Assembly: GCA_934270345.1 (NCBI GenBank)
Contig: CAKQPT010000040.1
Span: 1-16,105, forward strand
Reading direction: 5' to 3'
Length of the DNA stretch: 16,105 bases
Origin: an uncultured Oribacterium sp.
GTDB taxonomy: Bacteria; Bacillota; Clostridia; Lachnospirales; Lachnospiraceae
The notes under the pieces were generated by a model. The model was not told the origin of the DNA and did not search any database. It was given only the letters and a program-made list of their open reading frames with translations. A program made the position numbers and the translations under genes. This document shows positions 5,684 to 12,695 of this stretch, piece after piece. Every line of letters starts with the position of its first letter. The first letter of the stretch is position 1.

Positions 5684-6079
5684 ATGAACAAAGTCGTAGA
5701 ATTTCTGAATGCAAACCCTGTGCAGTATCTTGCTACCGTCGGTCGTGACGGTAAGGCAAAGTGCCGCCCGTTTATGTTCGCTGGCGAACTGGACGGTAAG
5801 CTGTGGTTCTGCACCAACAACCAGAAGGATGTATACAAGGATATGCAGGAGAACCCGGAGGTAGAGATCTCCGTTTCCAGCCCGGAGTATGCATGGATCC
5901 GTCTGCATGGCAAGGCTGTGTTTGAAAACAATATGGCTGCCAAGGAAATGTGCATGCAGAACCCTATCGTGAAGGGCCAGTACGGTGAGGCCACCAACCC
6001 TATCTTTGAGGTGTTCTATCTGGACGATGCGCACGGCGTCATCGCTGACTTCTCCGGCAATCCTCCTTACGAGTTCTAA
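5684..6079 (+). CDS. Pyridoxamine 5'-phosphate oxidase-fold (flavin-binding split-barrel) protein
   Basis: A 131-residue single-domain protein beginning MNKVVEFLNANPVQYLATVG, followed by GKAKCRPF and then KLWFCTNNQKDVYKDMQENP, the usual order for the small PNPOx-like/general stress FMN-binding split-barrel family. ATG 5684 has GGAGG 8 bases before it; the longer frame from 5474 has no such support and would run through the operator region. Such proteins bind FMN (or F420 or haem in some clades) and often act as reductases or detoxifiers; the substrate is unknown. It is probably controlled by the divergent HxlR repressor. No terminator separates its stop (6079) from the FMN riboswitch (6102), so read-through into the flavin/ADP-ribosylation operon is possible. 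Confidence 0.85.
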   Translation: MNKVVEFLNANPVQYLATVGRDGKAKCRPFMFAGELDGKLWFCTNNQKDVYKDMQENPEVEISVSSPEYAWIRLHGKAVFENNMAAKEMCMQNPIVKGQYGEATNPIFEVFYLDDAHGVIADFSGNPPYEF

Positions 6080-6095
6080 AGAAATAAGATAGAAT
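6067..6095 (+). promoter_or_regulatory. Candidate promoter for the FMN riboswitch transcript
   Basis: TTACGA (6067-6072), a 17-bp spacer and TAGAAT (6090-6095) would start transcription at about 6102, exactly at the first base of the aptamer. The -35 box is weak and lies in the last codons of the PNPOx-fold gene. Confidence 0.4.
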
Positions 6096-6101
6096 ATTGC
6101 G

Positions 6102-6208
6102 ATCTTCGAGGCGGGGTGCAATTCCCCACCGGCGGTAAAGTCCGCAAGCCGAAAGGCATGATACGGTGAGATTCCGTAACCGACGGTATAGTCCGGATGA
6201 AAGAGGAT
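6102..6208 (+). promoter_or_regulatory. FMN riboswitch aptamer (RFN element)
   Basis: All conserved RFN blocks appear in order: GAGGCGGGGTGCAATTCCCC, ACCGGCGGTAAAGTCCGC, AAGCC, then CGGTGAGATTCCGTAACCGA, CGGTATAGTCCGGATGAAAG and GAGGAT. The closing helix P1 pairs ATCTTC (6102-6107) with GAGGAT (6203-6208), including one G-U pair. The element binds FMN and represses downstream genes when FMN is plentiful. It sits directly before ribU, a classic RFN target, so it should control the whole five-gene operon. Confidence 0.96.
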
Positions 6209-6274
6209 AGAACGATGCCCGATGGTCTATCACAGCCATCGGGCATTGCACTATCCCGGAAAGGGAATGAAAGG
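6205..6274 (+). promoter_or_regulatory. Riboswitch expression platform (predicted translational switch)
   Basis: A hairpin with perfect 11-bp arms (6215-6225 and 6236-6246) follows the aptamer but has no U tract, so it is not an intrinsic terminator. CTATCC (6251-6256) can pair with GGATAG (6205-6210), which shares bases with the P1 helix; alternatively TCCC (6254-6257) can pair with GGGA (6263-6266) in the ribU ribosome binding site. FMN binding would lock GGAT in P1, free TCCC and hide the ribosome binding site. Without FMN the long hairpin forms and the site is open. This is inferred from pairing only. Confidence 0.55.
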
Positions 6275-6925
6275 ATGAAACAGGCATCTGTAAAAAAGAC
6301 GGTGTTTATCGGAATGATGGGAGCTGTTTCAGCGGTATTGATGCTACTGAATCTGTCGCTGCCGTTTGCACCTGGATTTTTGAAATTTGATATTTCTGAA
6401 CTGCCGGCACTGTTTGCCGGGTTCTTTCTGGGTCCGCTCAGTGGTTGCGGTGTAGTAGCGGTCAAGATACTGCTGAAAGTTCTTGCCCAGGGGTCGGATA
6501 CAGGGTATGTCGGGGAACTGATGAATGTGATGGGAAGCATCTGCTTTATCCTTCCTGCATCTTTGATCTACCGCTGGAAACATACCAGGCAGGGGGCGGT
6601 CATAGCCATGACGGTATCCGCGGTTCTGGTCAGTGCTGCGTTCATCTTTATCAATGCCTATATTGCGTTTCCACTGTATTCCAAACTATACGGGATGCCG
6701 ATGGATGCCATCATCAGCATGGGCACCGCAGTCAATCCCTTGATTACCGACCTTCCGTCTTTGATGCTGTTTTCTGTGTTCCCTTTTAACCTTTTCAAGC
6801 ATGGCGTAACATCATTTATCACCTATCTGATTTACAAGCGGGTCGGAAGTACACTGCGAGGGATCATGGCTGTACCTGAGCCGCAGTCTCGCAAGATGAA
6901 GGAGAGAATGGAGAAAGCAATATGA
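6275..6925 (+). CDS. ribU: Riboflavin ECF transporter substrate-binding subunit RibU
   Basis: A 216-residue membrane protein with about six hydrophobic segments. It matches RibU in size, in its N-terminal opening (MKQASVKKTVFIGMMGAVSA) and in its conserved FDISELPALFAGFFLGPLSG loop, characteristic of this S component. RibU binds riboflavin outside the cell and works with the shared EcfT/EcfA/EcfA' energy module, encoded elsewhere. ATG 6275 is chosen; the open frame extending to 6197 lies inside the riboswitch. The C-terminus is charged (PEPQSRKMKERMEKAI) and the stop overlaps the next ATG by 4 bases (ATGA), so translation is coupled. As first gene of the operon it supplies flavin for the flavoproteins that follow. 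Confidence 0.95.
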   Translation: MKQASVKKTVFIGMMGAVSAVLMLLNLSLPFAPGFLKFDISELPALFAGFFLGPLSGCGVVAVKILLKVLAQGSDTGYVGELMNVMGSICFILPASLIYRWKHTRQGAVIAMTVSAVLVSAAFIFINAYIAFPLYSKLYGMPMDAIISMGTAVNPLITDLPSLMLFSVFPFNLFKHGVTSFITYLIYKRVGSTLRGIMAVPEPQSRKMKERMEKAI

Positions 6926-8529
6926 AAGAAGCATGGGCTGTTAAGCCGAAAGACATTCCAGCAGATCAGATAGCCGGCATCCACTATGCGGATATTGTAA
7001 TTATCGGTGCGGGGCACGCCGGTACCTGTGCCGCCCGTGCTGCGGCAGAAGCCGGTGCCACGGTGCTTGTTCTGGAACAGCAGGAACGGGATAAGCAGTG
7101 GGTGCCTGGCATCGGAGAGATAGGACACATCAACAGCCGATGGCAGCAGGAACATGGCATCCCGGTCGTGGATATTGACACCTTTGTGAATGACTGGCAG
7201 CTTCGCACCGGCAACCGCTCCCTGTTTCCGTTGATCAAAACGTATGCGCTGCACTGCGGGGAAACCTTTGACTGGTTTATTGAGCCACTTACACAGGAAG
7301 AGAAGGATTCCATTCATCCGATGCTGACACCGGCCAGCCCCAATATACCCGAGACTTTGAACGGACTTCATGCATGGCCGGGAACACCCAATATGGGCAT
7401 GGCATTGCAAACAAAGGCTGTCAAGGAAAATCAGCGGCTGGCCGAGGAACACGGAGCAGTTTTTTTCTTCGCCACCCGTGCCATGCAGCTGGAACAGGCA
7501 GCAGATGGGCGTGTGACTGGCGTGTTTGCCAGGAGTGCAGACGGAACTATCCACCTGTATCGCGCGGCAAGAGGCGTGATTTTAGCGGCAGGTGATTATA
7601 GCCGGAATGCGGAGATGTGCCGTTATCTCTTGACGGAAGCTGCAGATCTGACAGAAGAAGGCAGTGATTTTACGGGGCATGGCTGGGATGGCAGTGGAAT
7701 CCGTATGGGCCTGTGGGCAGGCGGCAGACTTGAACCACGAAGCCATGCGGCTATGGGCGGTAATTACTCATTCCCCGGTTTTGGACTGATTGGCTCAACC
7801 CCTGTTCTGCGGGTCAATAAGCATGGAAAGCGCTACTCTGATGAAGCGTTTGGCACGCATATTCTGGCCGCTCTTCCCGGTGCGCATCAGCCAAACGGCG
7901 TATTGTGGGCGGTCTTTGACGATGATATTCATCGTCAACTCACATTTCAATCACCTTGCCATGGCCTGATGGATTACACAGATGCAAAAGAGCGGAAGCG
8001 GTTTGAGAATGCGCTCGAAAACGCAAAGAAGCATAAAAATCAAATCGTGCTGGATAAGGACCGTGCCGGAGAGAGTCGTCCGCTTTATTGTGCGGACACG
8101 CTGGAAAAACTGGCTGAGTTGATGTTTGAGCATGAAACAGAACGCAGGACGTTTTTAGGAGAAATCAAACGATATAATGAATTGTGCTATCAAAAGCATG
8201 ACGATGATTTCGGAAAAGACCCTCGGTTGATGCAGCCTGTCGAAAAGGCACCCTTCTATGCAAGCGGCACGGTTAAAGACAGTCACAGGCCCGGTGGGCA
8301 ATCTCTGAAAATTCTCGTAACGGTCAGCGGGCTGGAGATCAACGAAAACCAGCAGGTACTAAACCGGGACTTTGAGCCGATTTCGGGGCTATATGCCACG
8401 GGAAATTGCAGCGGAAGACGGTTTGGCGTACAATATACCACCTCCATGCCGGGGCAGAGTATCAGTATTGCGCAGACATTGGGGCGGGAAGTCGGGCTGT
8501 ATCTGGCTCGAAATCAGGAGGATAAGTAA
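6922..8529 (+). CDS. FAD-dependent oxidoreductase of the fumarate reductase/flavocytochrome c type
   Basis: A 535-residue flavoprotein. The Rossmann FAD motif is DIVIIGAGHAGTCAARAAAE (residues 24-43) with the ribose-binding acidic E52 following VLVLE. A GVILAAGDYSRNAEM second FAD segment, a GGNYSFPGFG-like active-site stretch and a C-terminal GLYATGNCSG FAD motif complete the fumarate reductase/succinate dehydrogenase flavoprotein fold (FAD_binding_2). There is no Tat or Sec signal, no FMN-binding domain and no haem motifs, so it is a soluble cytoplasmic enzyme that must take electrons from a partner. The next gene, a flavin/iron-sulfur protein, is the obvious candidate. Its substrate is unknown: related enzymes reduce fumarate, urocanate, other enoates or ketosteroid-like compounds. 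The start overlaps ribU. Confidence 0.88.
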   Translation: MKEAWAVKPKDIPADQIAGIHYADIVIIGAGHAGTCAARAAAEAGATVLVLEQQERDKQWVPGIGEIGHINSRWQQEHGIPVVDIDTFVNDWQLRTGNRSLFPLIKTYALHCGETFDWFIEPLTQEEKDSIHPMLTPASPNIPETLNGLHAWPGTPNMGMALQTKAVKENQRLAEEHGAVFFFATRAMQLEQAADGRVTGVFARSADGTIHLYRAARGVILAAGDYSRNAEMCRYLLTEAADLTEEGSDFTGHGWDGSGIRMGLWAGGRLEPRSHAAMGGNYSFPGFGLIGSTPVLRVNKHGKRYSDEAFGTHILAALPGAHQPNGVLWAVFDDDIHRQLTFQSPCHGLMDYTDAKERKRFENALENAKKHKNQIVLDKDRAGESRPLYCADTLEKLAELMFEHETERRTFLGEIKRYNELCYQKHDDDFGKDPRLMQPVEKAPFYASGTVKDSHRPGGQSLKILVTVSGLEINENQQVLNRDFEPISGLYATGNCSGRRFGVQYTTSMPGQSISIAQTLGREVGLYLARNQEDK

Positions 8530-8530
8530 A

Positions 8531-9142
8531 ATGGCAGCATATGTTCCATATTTGCAATCCCTTGTGGAGGATATCCACTCAACCACCATTGCCACCATCG
8601 GAGCAGACGGGCATCCGCAGACCCGTGTCATCGACATGATGCTCTATGATGAGCGGGGCGTGTATTTTCTTACTGCAAGGGGCAAGGCGTTCTATGCCCA
8701 GCTCATGGAGCAGGGGTACATCGCTTTGTCTGCCACCAGGGACAAAATCTCGATCTCCCTGCGGGGGAAGATCAGGAACATCGGCAGTGAGAAGCTGGAT
8801 GAGATTTTTGAGAAAAATACCTATATGAAGTCCATCTATCCAGGCGATACCCGCAGTGCATTAGAGGTATTCTGCCTGTACGAAGCGGACGGCGAGTATT
8901 TTGACATCAGTGACCCGGCGCACATCGTCCGGGACAGCTTCGCCATCGGCAAAGTGGTACAGGAAGCACAGGGTTACTATGTGGGTGAAGGCTGTATCGG
9001 CTGCAAGCTGTGCTATTCCGTCTGTCCGCAGAAGTGTATTGACATTACGAAAAAGCCGGTGGTCATCGACCAGCACCACTGTCTCCACTGCGGGCGGTGT
9101 GCGGAAATCTGTCCCAAGCAGGTGATCAAAAAGAGGTCTTGA
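8531..9142 (+). CDS. PNPOx-fold flavoprotein fused to a 2x[4Fe-4S] ferredoxin domain
   Basis: A 203-residue two-domain protein. Residues 1-140 form a PNPOx-like split barrel (STTIATIGADGHPQTRVIDM, then VYFLTARGKAFYAQLMEQGY), expected to bind FMN. Residues 150-203 are a bacterial ferredoxin domain with CIGCKLCYSVCPQKC (Cys 155, 158, 161, 165) and CLHCGRCAEICPKQV (Cys 184, 187, 190, 194), enough for two [4Fe-4S] clusters. ATG 8531 follows AGGAGG at 8-base spacing, one base after the previous stop. A longer frame extends upstream into the flavoprotein gene but has no such site. It probably passes single electrons between ferredoxin and flavin, and on to the adjacent FAD enzyme. It may also be a target of the ADP-ribosylation pair downstream. 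These roles are inferred from neighbourhood. Confidence 0.88.
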   Translation: MAAYVPYLQSLVEDIHSTTIATIGADGHPQTRVIDMMLYDERGVYFLTARGKAFYAQLMEQGYIALSATRDKISISLRGKIRNIGSEKLDEIFEKNTYMKSIYPGDTRSALEVFCLYEADGEYFDISDPAHIVRDSFAIGKVVQEAQGYYVGEGCIGCKLCYSVCPQKCIDITKKPVVIDQHHCLHCGRCAEICPKQVIKKRS

Positions 9143-9144
9143 CT

Positions 9145-9924
9145 ATGAACCAGAGTGAAAAAAGACGGTTTCTCATCCAGTCGCTTTTGAAAGAGAGACC
9201 GGAATATCGGGATTTGAGTATTCCGGCAGAGACGGAGGGTCAGCGCCAGCTTTTGCGGGGACTGATGAATATTCGCGCTCCGCAGAACGCAAATGCAGAT
9301 TTTCTGAAAACGCAGGATGAATATCTGCAAGGCGAGACCGCCGCAAAGGGCATCACGGATATTGCAGATCTGATACCTATCCAGCCGGGACTGTATCTCT
9401 GGCAGGGCGACATTACCACGCTGAAATGCGATGCCATCGTCAACGCCGCCAACAGCGGTATGACCGGCTGCTATATTCCGAACCACCGCTGCATCGATAA
9501 CGCCATTCACACCTTTGCAGGCGTGGAACTGCGGCTTGCCTGTGAAGAACTGATGGAACAGCAGGGCTATCCGGAACCCTCCGGACAGGCGAAAATCACG
9601 CCGGCGTTTAACCTGCCCTCCACATATGTCCTGCATACGGTTGGCCCGATTATTGATGGACGTGTGACGCAGCGCGACCGGGAGTTGCTGGCTTCCTGCT
9701 ATCGTTCCTGCCTGGAGCTGGCAGCGGAAAACGGCTTGGAAAGCGTGGCGTTCTGCTGCATTTCCACGGGAGAATTTCATTTTCCCAACGAGCAGGCGGC
9801 AGAGATCGCGGTTCGGACGGTCAAGGAATTTTATAAAAAGCAAAGCAGTGTCAAGAAGGTGATTTTCAATGTTTTCAAGGATTTGGACAAAGAAATCTAC
9901 GCCCGATTACTCGGCGCAGATTAA
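9145..9924 (+). CDS. Zinc-type macrodomain protein-ADP-ribose hydrolase (SirTM-linked)
   Basis: A 259-residue protein that begins two bases after the previous stop, with AAAAAGAGG upstream. After an N-terminal helical extension (about 1-75, typical of the Zn-macro class), the macrodomain follows: LWQGDITTLKCDAIVNAANS (residues 85-104), then the zinc signature GCYIPNHRCIDNAIH with C109, H114 and C116, and later CCISTGEFHFPNEQAA, the phosphate-binding loop. This clade, encoded beside class M sirtuins in Staphylococcus, Streptococcus and other Firmicutes, removes ADP-ribose from the protein modified by the sirtuin. Its last 56 bases overlap the start of the sirtuin gene, so the two are translationally coupled. 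Confidence 0.93.
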   Translation: MNQSEKRRFLIQSLLKERPEYRDLSIPAETEGQRQLLRGLMNIRAPQNANADFLKTQDEYLQGETAAKGITDIADLIPIQPGLYLWQGDITTLKCDAIVNAANSGMTGCYIPNHRCIDNAIHTFAGVELRLACEELMEQQGYPEPSGQAKITPAFNLPSTYVLHTVGPIIDGRVTQRDRELLASCYRSCLELAAENGLESVAFCCISTGEFHFPNEQAAEIAVRTVKEFYKKQSSVKKVIFNVFKDLDKEIYARLLGAD

Positions 9925-10753
9925 GAATTTACAGACCGTTCTCAGTGAGGCGGATACGGTGGTGATCGGCGCCGGCGCCGGACTTTCCACCTCGGCCGGA
10001 TTCGTTTACAACGGCGAGCGGTTTGAAAAATACTTTTCCGACTTTGCGGCGAAGTATGATATCAAGGATATGTATTCCGGCGGCTTTTATCCCTTCGCTA
10101 CGCTGGAGGAGCACTGGGCCTACTGGAGCCGGTATATCTACATCAACCGCTATATGGATGCCCCTGAACCGGTCTATGATGCCATCTTAAAGCTGGTACA
10201 GGACAAGGATTATTTCGTGATCACGACCAATGTAGATCACTGCTTTCAGAAAGCAGGCTTTGATAAAAAACGGCTGTTTTACACACAGGGCGATTATGGC
10301 CTGTTCCAGTGCAGTGAGCCGTGCTGTCAGGAAACCTTTGAGAACGAAGCGGTGATTTCTGAAATGGTCATGCAGCAGGAAAATATGAAAATCCCGACAG
10401 AACTTCTTCCTGTCTGCCCACACTGTGGGAAACCACTGACCATGAACCTCCGCAGTGATGATAAATTTGTGGAAGACGAGGGCTGGCACCAGGCTGCGGA
10501 GCGGTATGAGAACTTTCTTCGCACCCGGGCAGGTGGGAAAATCCTCTTTCTGGAATTGGGCGTTGGGTACAATACGCCCGGTATCATCAAATATCCGTTC
10601 TGGCAGATGACAGCGAAGAATCCAGACGCAATCTACGCCTGCATCAATCAGGGGCAGGCGGTTTGTCCGCCGGAGATCGAGCGGCGCTCCGTTTGTGTCA
10701 ATGCAGATATCGGACAGGTTTTGGAGAACCTGTCGGATGTGGTGATTCAATAA
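9869..10753 (+). CDS. sirTM: Class M sirtuin (SirTM), protein ADP-ribosyltransferase
   Basis: A 294-residue Sir2-fold protein. The NAD-binding GAGAGLSTSAGF lies at residues 34-45, TTNVDHCFQKAGF (119-131) replaces the canonical TQNxDxLH motif, and the catalytic-loop segment is TQGDYGLFQC, where Gln140 sits in place of the catalytic His of deacetylating sirtuins. That change is a hallmark of the SirTM class, which uses NAD to ADP-ribosylate proteins instead of deacetylating them. A zinc ribbon is present (C148, C152 or C153, C183, C186). Known SirTMs modify a lipoylated GcvH-like carrier; no such carrier or lipoate ligase is encoded in this window. ATG 9869 has AAGAAGG upstream and matches the typical MFSR..KK start. 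It closes the riboswitch operon. Confidence 0.93.
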   Translation: MFSRIWTKKSTPDYSAQIKNLQTVLSEADTVVIGAGAGLSTSAGFVYNGERFEKYFSDFAAKYDIKDMYSGGFYPFATLEEHWAYWSRYIYINRYMDAPEPVYDAILKLVQDKDYFVITTNVDHCFQKAGFDKKRLFYTQGDYGLFQCSEPCCQETFENEAVISEMVMQQENMKIPTELLPVCPHCGKPLTMNLRSDDKFVEDEGWHQAAERYENFLRTRAGGKILFLELGVGYNTPGIIKYPFWQMTAKNPDAIYACINQGQAVCPPEIERRSVCVNADIGQVLENLSDVVIQ

Positions 10754-10804
10754 AAGAAAGCAGTTCTATCACGCGCGTATCGTGTGATAGAACTGCTTTC
10801 TTTT
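10752..10804. terminator. Very strong bidirectional terminator
   Basis: The arms 10752-10772 and 10784-10804 pair perfectly over 21 bp and can extend three more pairs into the loop (one G-U). The A-rich left and T-rich right ends make it work on both strands, ending the SirTM operon and the converging alpha-glucosidase transcript. The left arm begins inside the SirTM stop codon. No feature is seen in the 86 bp between it and the alpha-glucosidase stop. Confidence 0.92.
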
Positions 10805-10890
10805 ACATTTTCTGAACCCAAAGTTCCAAAGGATCAGAAGGATACTTTGACGGATACTATGAGCTGTTAATATGGAATGAATATATTTCC

Positions 10891-12573
10891 TCACTTCTCG
10901 GAGGAAACATCCAGGATAACGGCCTGGTATCCTTCCAGCGTGATCTGATCGCCGTCTGTCCTGAGCTGTGACAGGTTGTTCAGCACGACGTTTCGGATCT
11001 TCGCCGGGAGCGTCAGGTTCTGCGACTCAGTTTGATAGTTTCCGATGACGAGCAGTGTCTGTGCAGCCGTCGTTCGGTAGTAGGCCATGACGCGGTCCTG
11101 GTCCTCGAAGACCGGAACCAGCTCACCGTAAACAACCGTCTCGGCATAGCGTGGGTCCTTCCGAAGCGCCAGCAGGCGACGGTAGTACTGGTAAACGGAA
11201 TCCGGATCCTGCTTCTGACTTTCCAGGTTGATCCGTGTGTAGTTCCGGTTGACAGGCAGCCACGGGGTGCCATCCGTGAATCCGGCATTGGCCGAAGCAT
11301 CCCACTGGAACGGTGTCCGGGCGTTATCGCGGCTCAGGCGGTTGACGGCCTTCAGGGCAGCGTCCGGTGTCAGCCCGGCGTTCCGTGCGACCTGGTACTC
11401 ATCGAGCGTTGAAACATCGTTCACCTCGCGGATCGACTGGAATTCGACGTTTTCCATACCGATTTCCTGACCCTGATAGATAAACGGGAGGCCACGGAGC
11501 ATGATATTCATCGTGGCCAGCAGCTTCTTCGCAGTGTCGCTGCATTCGCCTTCCGGGATATAGCGTGAAACGCCGCGCGGTTCATCGTGATTTTCGATGA
11601 CATTGGACAGCATACCGATGTCGCCGACCTTCTGCTGGCTGGCGAAGCAGCAGCTCCGGTAGTCATTCGGGGTGATCGGCGCATGATCATACCAGCCGTT
11701 CTCGCTGGCACCGAAGATGGTCTCATTAAAATCAAACATCGAGGAGAAGTAGCCGTGGTCACCGATGAAATCCGGAAGCTCCTCCGGCTTCTCATTGAAG
11801 ACCTCACCGACGGTGAAGGCACCGTGCGGAAAGAAGCAGCGGTCGCGCATCTCGCTCAGGAAGGTACCGATGCCGTCGGCGTGTTTGATCATCTCGACCG
11901 GACTGCACAGGCCATCGGCACGATCCGCCGGGTAATCCTGCCACGGAAGCGGTTTCTTGATGTTGATGATCGCGTCGATGCGGAAGCCGGCGAGCCCCTT
12001 GTCGAGCCACCAGTTGATCATCGTATAGATTTCCTCGCGCAGCTTCGGATTTTCCCAGTTGAGATCCGGCTGCTTCTTATGGAACATATGGAGGTAGCAC
12101 TTGTCCGGATGCCCCGGAAGCGGTTCCCAGACACTGCCGCCGAAGTAGGAGCGCCAGTTGCACGGAACCTTTCCGTCCGGGCAGTCCTCGATGTAGAAGT
12201 ACTTCCCGTATTCACCCTCCGGATCCTCGCAGGCCTTTCGGAACCACGCATGCTCATCCGAGCAGTGGTTGACGACGAGATCCATCAGGATGTACATATC
12301 GCGCTGTTTCGCTTCCGCGATCAGCCGGTCCATGTCCTCCATCGTACCGAAGCGAGGGTCAATGTTGTAGTAATCCGAGATATCATAGCCCTGATCGGCG
12401 AGCGGAGAGCAGTAGATCGGTGAGAGCCAGAGGATATCGATGCCGAGATCCTTCAGATAATCGAGCTTATCGATGATGCCCGGAAGATCGCCGATGCCAT
12501 CTCCGTTCGTATCACAGAAGCTCTTCGGATAGATCTGATACGCCGTTTTCGTGTGCCACCATTTTTTCTCCAT
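10891..12573 (-). CDS. GH13-family alpha-glucosidase (oligo-1,6-glucosidase-like)
   Basis: A 560-residue cytoplasmic enzyme with the complete GH13 barrel. The N-terminus WWHTKTAYQIYPKSFCDTNG then DGIGDL contains the calcium-loop Asp residues. Region I is DLVVNHCSDEH, the nucleophile is Asp200 in GFRIDAI, the acid/base is Glu257 in VGEVF and the transition-state stabiliser is Asp330 in IENHDEPR. QPDLNWENP is the GH13_31 subfamily motif (oligo-1,6-glucosidase, maltase, trehalose-6-phosphate hydrolase, dextran glucosidase). The residue after the nucleophile is Ala rather than the Val of classic isomaltases, which hints at activity on alpha-1,4 links, but specificity is open. ATG 12573 follows GGGGGAAGG; the open frame reaches 12594 without a better start. 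There is no signal peptide, so it acts on imported oligosaccharides, perhaps with a transporter elsewhere. Confidence 0.93.
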   Translation of the reverse strand: MEKKWWHTKTAYQIYPKSFCDTNGDGIGDLPGIIDKLDYLKDLGIDILWLSPIYCSPLADQGYDISDYYNIDPRFGTMEDMDRLIAEAKQRDMYILMDLVVNHCSDEHAWFRKACEDPEGEYGKYFYIEDCPDGKVPCNWRSYFGGSVWEPLPGHPDKCYLHMFHKKQPDLNWENPKLREEIYTMINWWLDKGLAGFRIDAIINIKKPLPWQDYPADRADGLCSPVEMIKHADGIGTFLSEMRDRCFFPHGAFTVGEVFNEKPEELPDFIGDHGYFSSMFDFNETIFGASENGWYDHAPITPNDYRSCCFASQQKVGDIGMLSNVIENHDEPRGVSRYIPEGECSDTAKKLLATMNIMLRGLPFIYQGQEIGMENVEFQSIREVNDVSTLDEYQVARNAGLTPDAALKAVNRLSRDNARTPFQWDASANAGFTDGTPWLPVNRNYTRINLESQKQDPDSVYQYYRRLLALRKDPRYAETVVYGELVPVFEDQDRVMAYYRTTAAQTLLVIGNYQTESQNLTLPAKIRNVVLNNLSQLRTDGDQITLEGYQAVILDVSSEK

Positions 12574-12596
12574 AGTAAATACCTTCCCCCTCAAAA

Positions 12597-12631
12597 ATCT
12601 ATATTGTAGATTACATCAGCCCGCCGAAAAA
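12597..12631 (-). promoter_or_regulatory. Candidate promoter and dyad for the alpha-glucosidase gene
   Basis: On the minus strand TACAAT (12603-12608) lies 17 bp after TTTTTC (12626-12631). The -10 box is embedded in the dyad ATCTA-N5-TAGAT (12597-12611), a reasonable place for a repressor such as a LacI-type sugar regulator. The -35 box is weak. Confidence 0.4.
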
Positions 12632-12695
12632 GAAAAGATTTAATGGGGGCAGACCCCTTCCGAAATTCTTAAGGCTGTCGATGAAACGGGAATAT

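Noticed and set aside
6215..6246. Intrinsic terminator after the FMN aptamer
   Set aside because: The stem is strong but is not followed by a U tract, so translational control is preferred.
6197..6274. 26-residue N-terminal extension of RibU
   Set aside because: It begins inside the FMN aptamer and its residues do not fit a membrane protein start.
8372..8530. N-terminal extension of the PNPOx-ferredoxin protein
   Set aside because: It is the out-of-frame shadow of the FAD enzyme's C-terminal FAD motif; AGGAGG before 8531 fixes the start.
9013..9843. 276-residue minus-strand frame opposite the macrodomain gene
   Set aside because: Antisense shadow of a gene with intact catalytic and zinc motifs.
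11587..12423. 278-residue plus-strand frame opposite the alpha-glucosidase
   Set aside because: An antisense shadow of a strongly conserved GH13 coding frame; its sequence has no recognisable domain.
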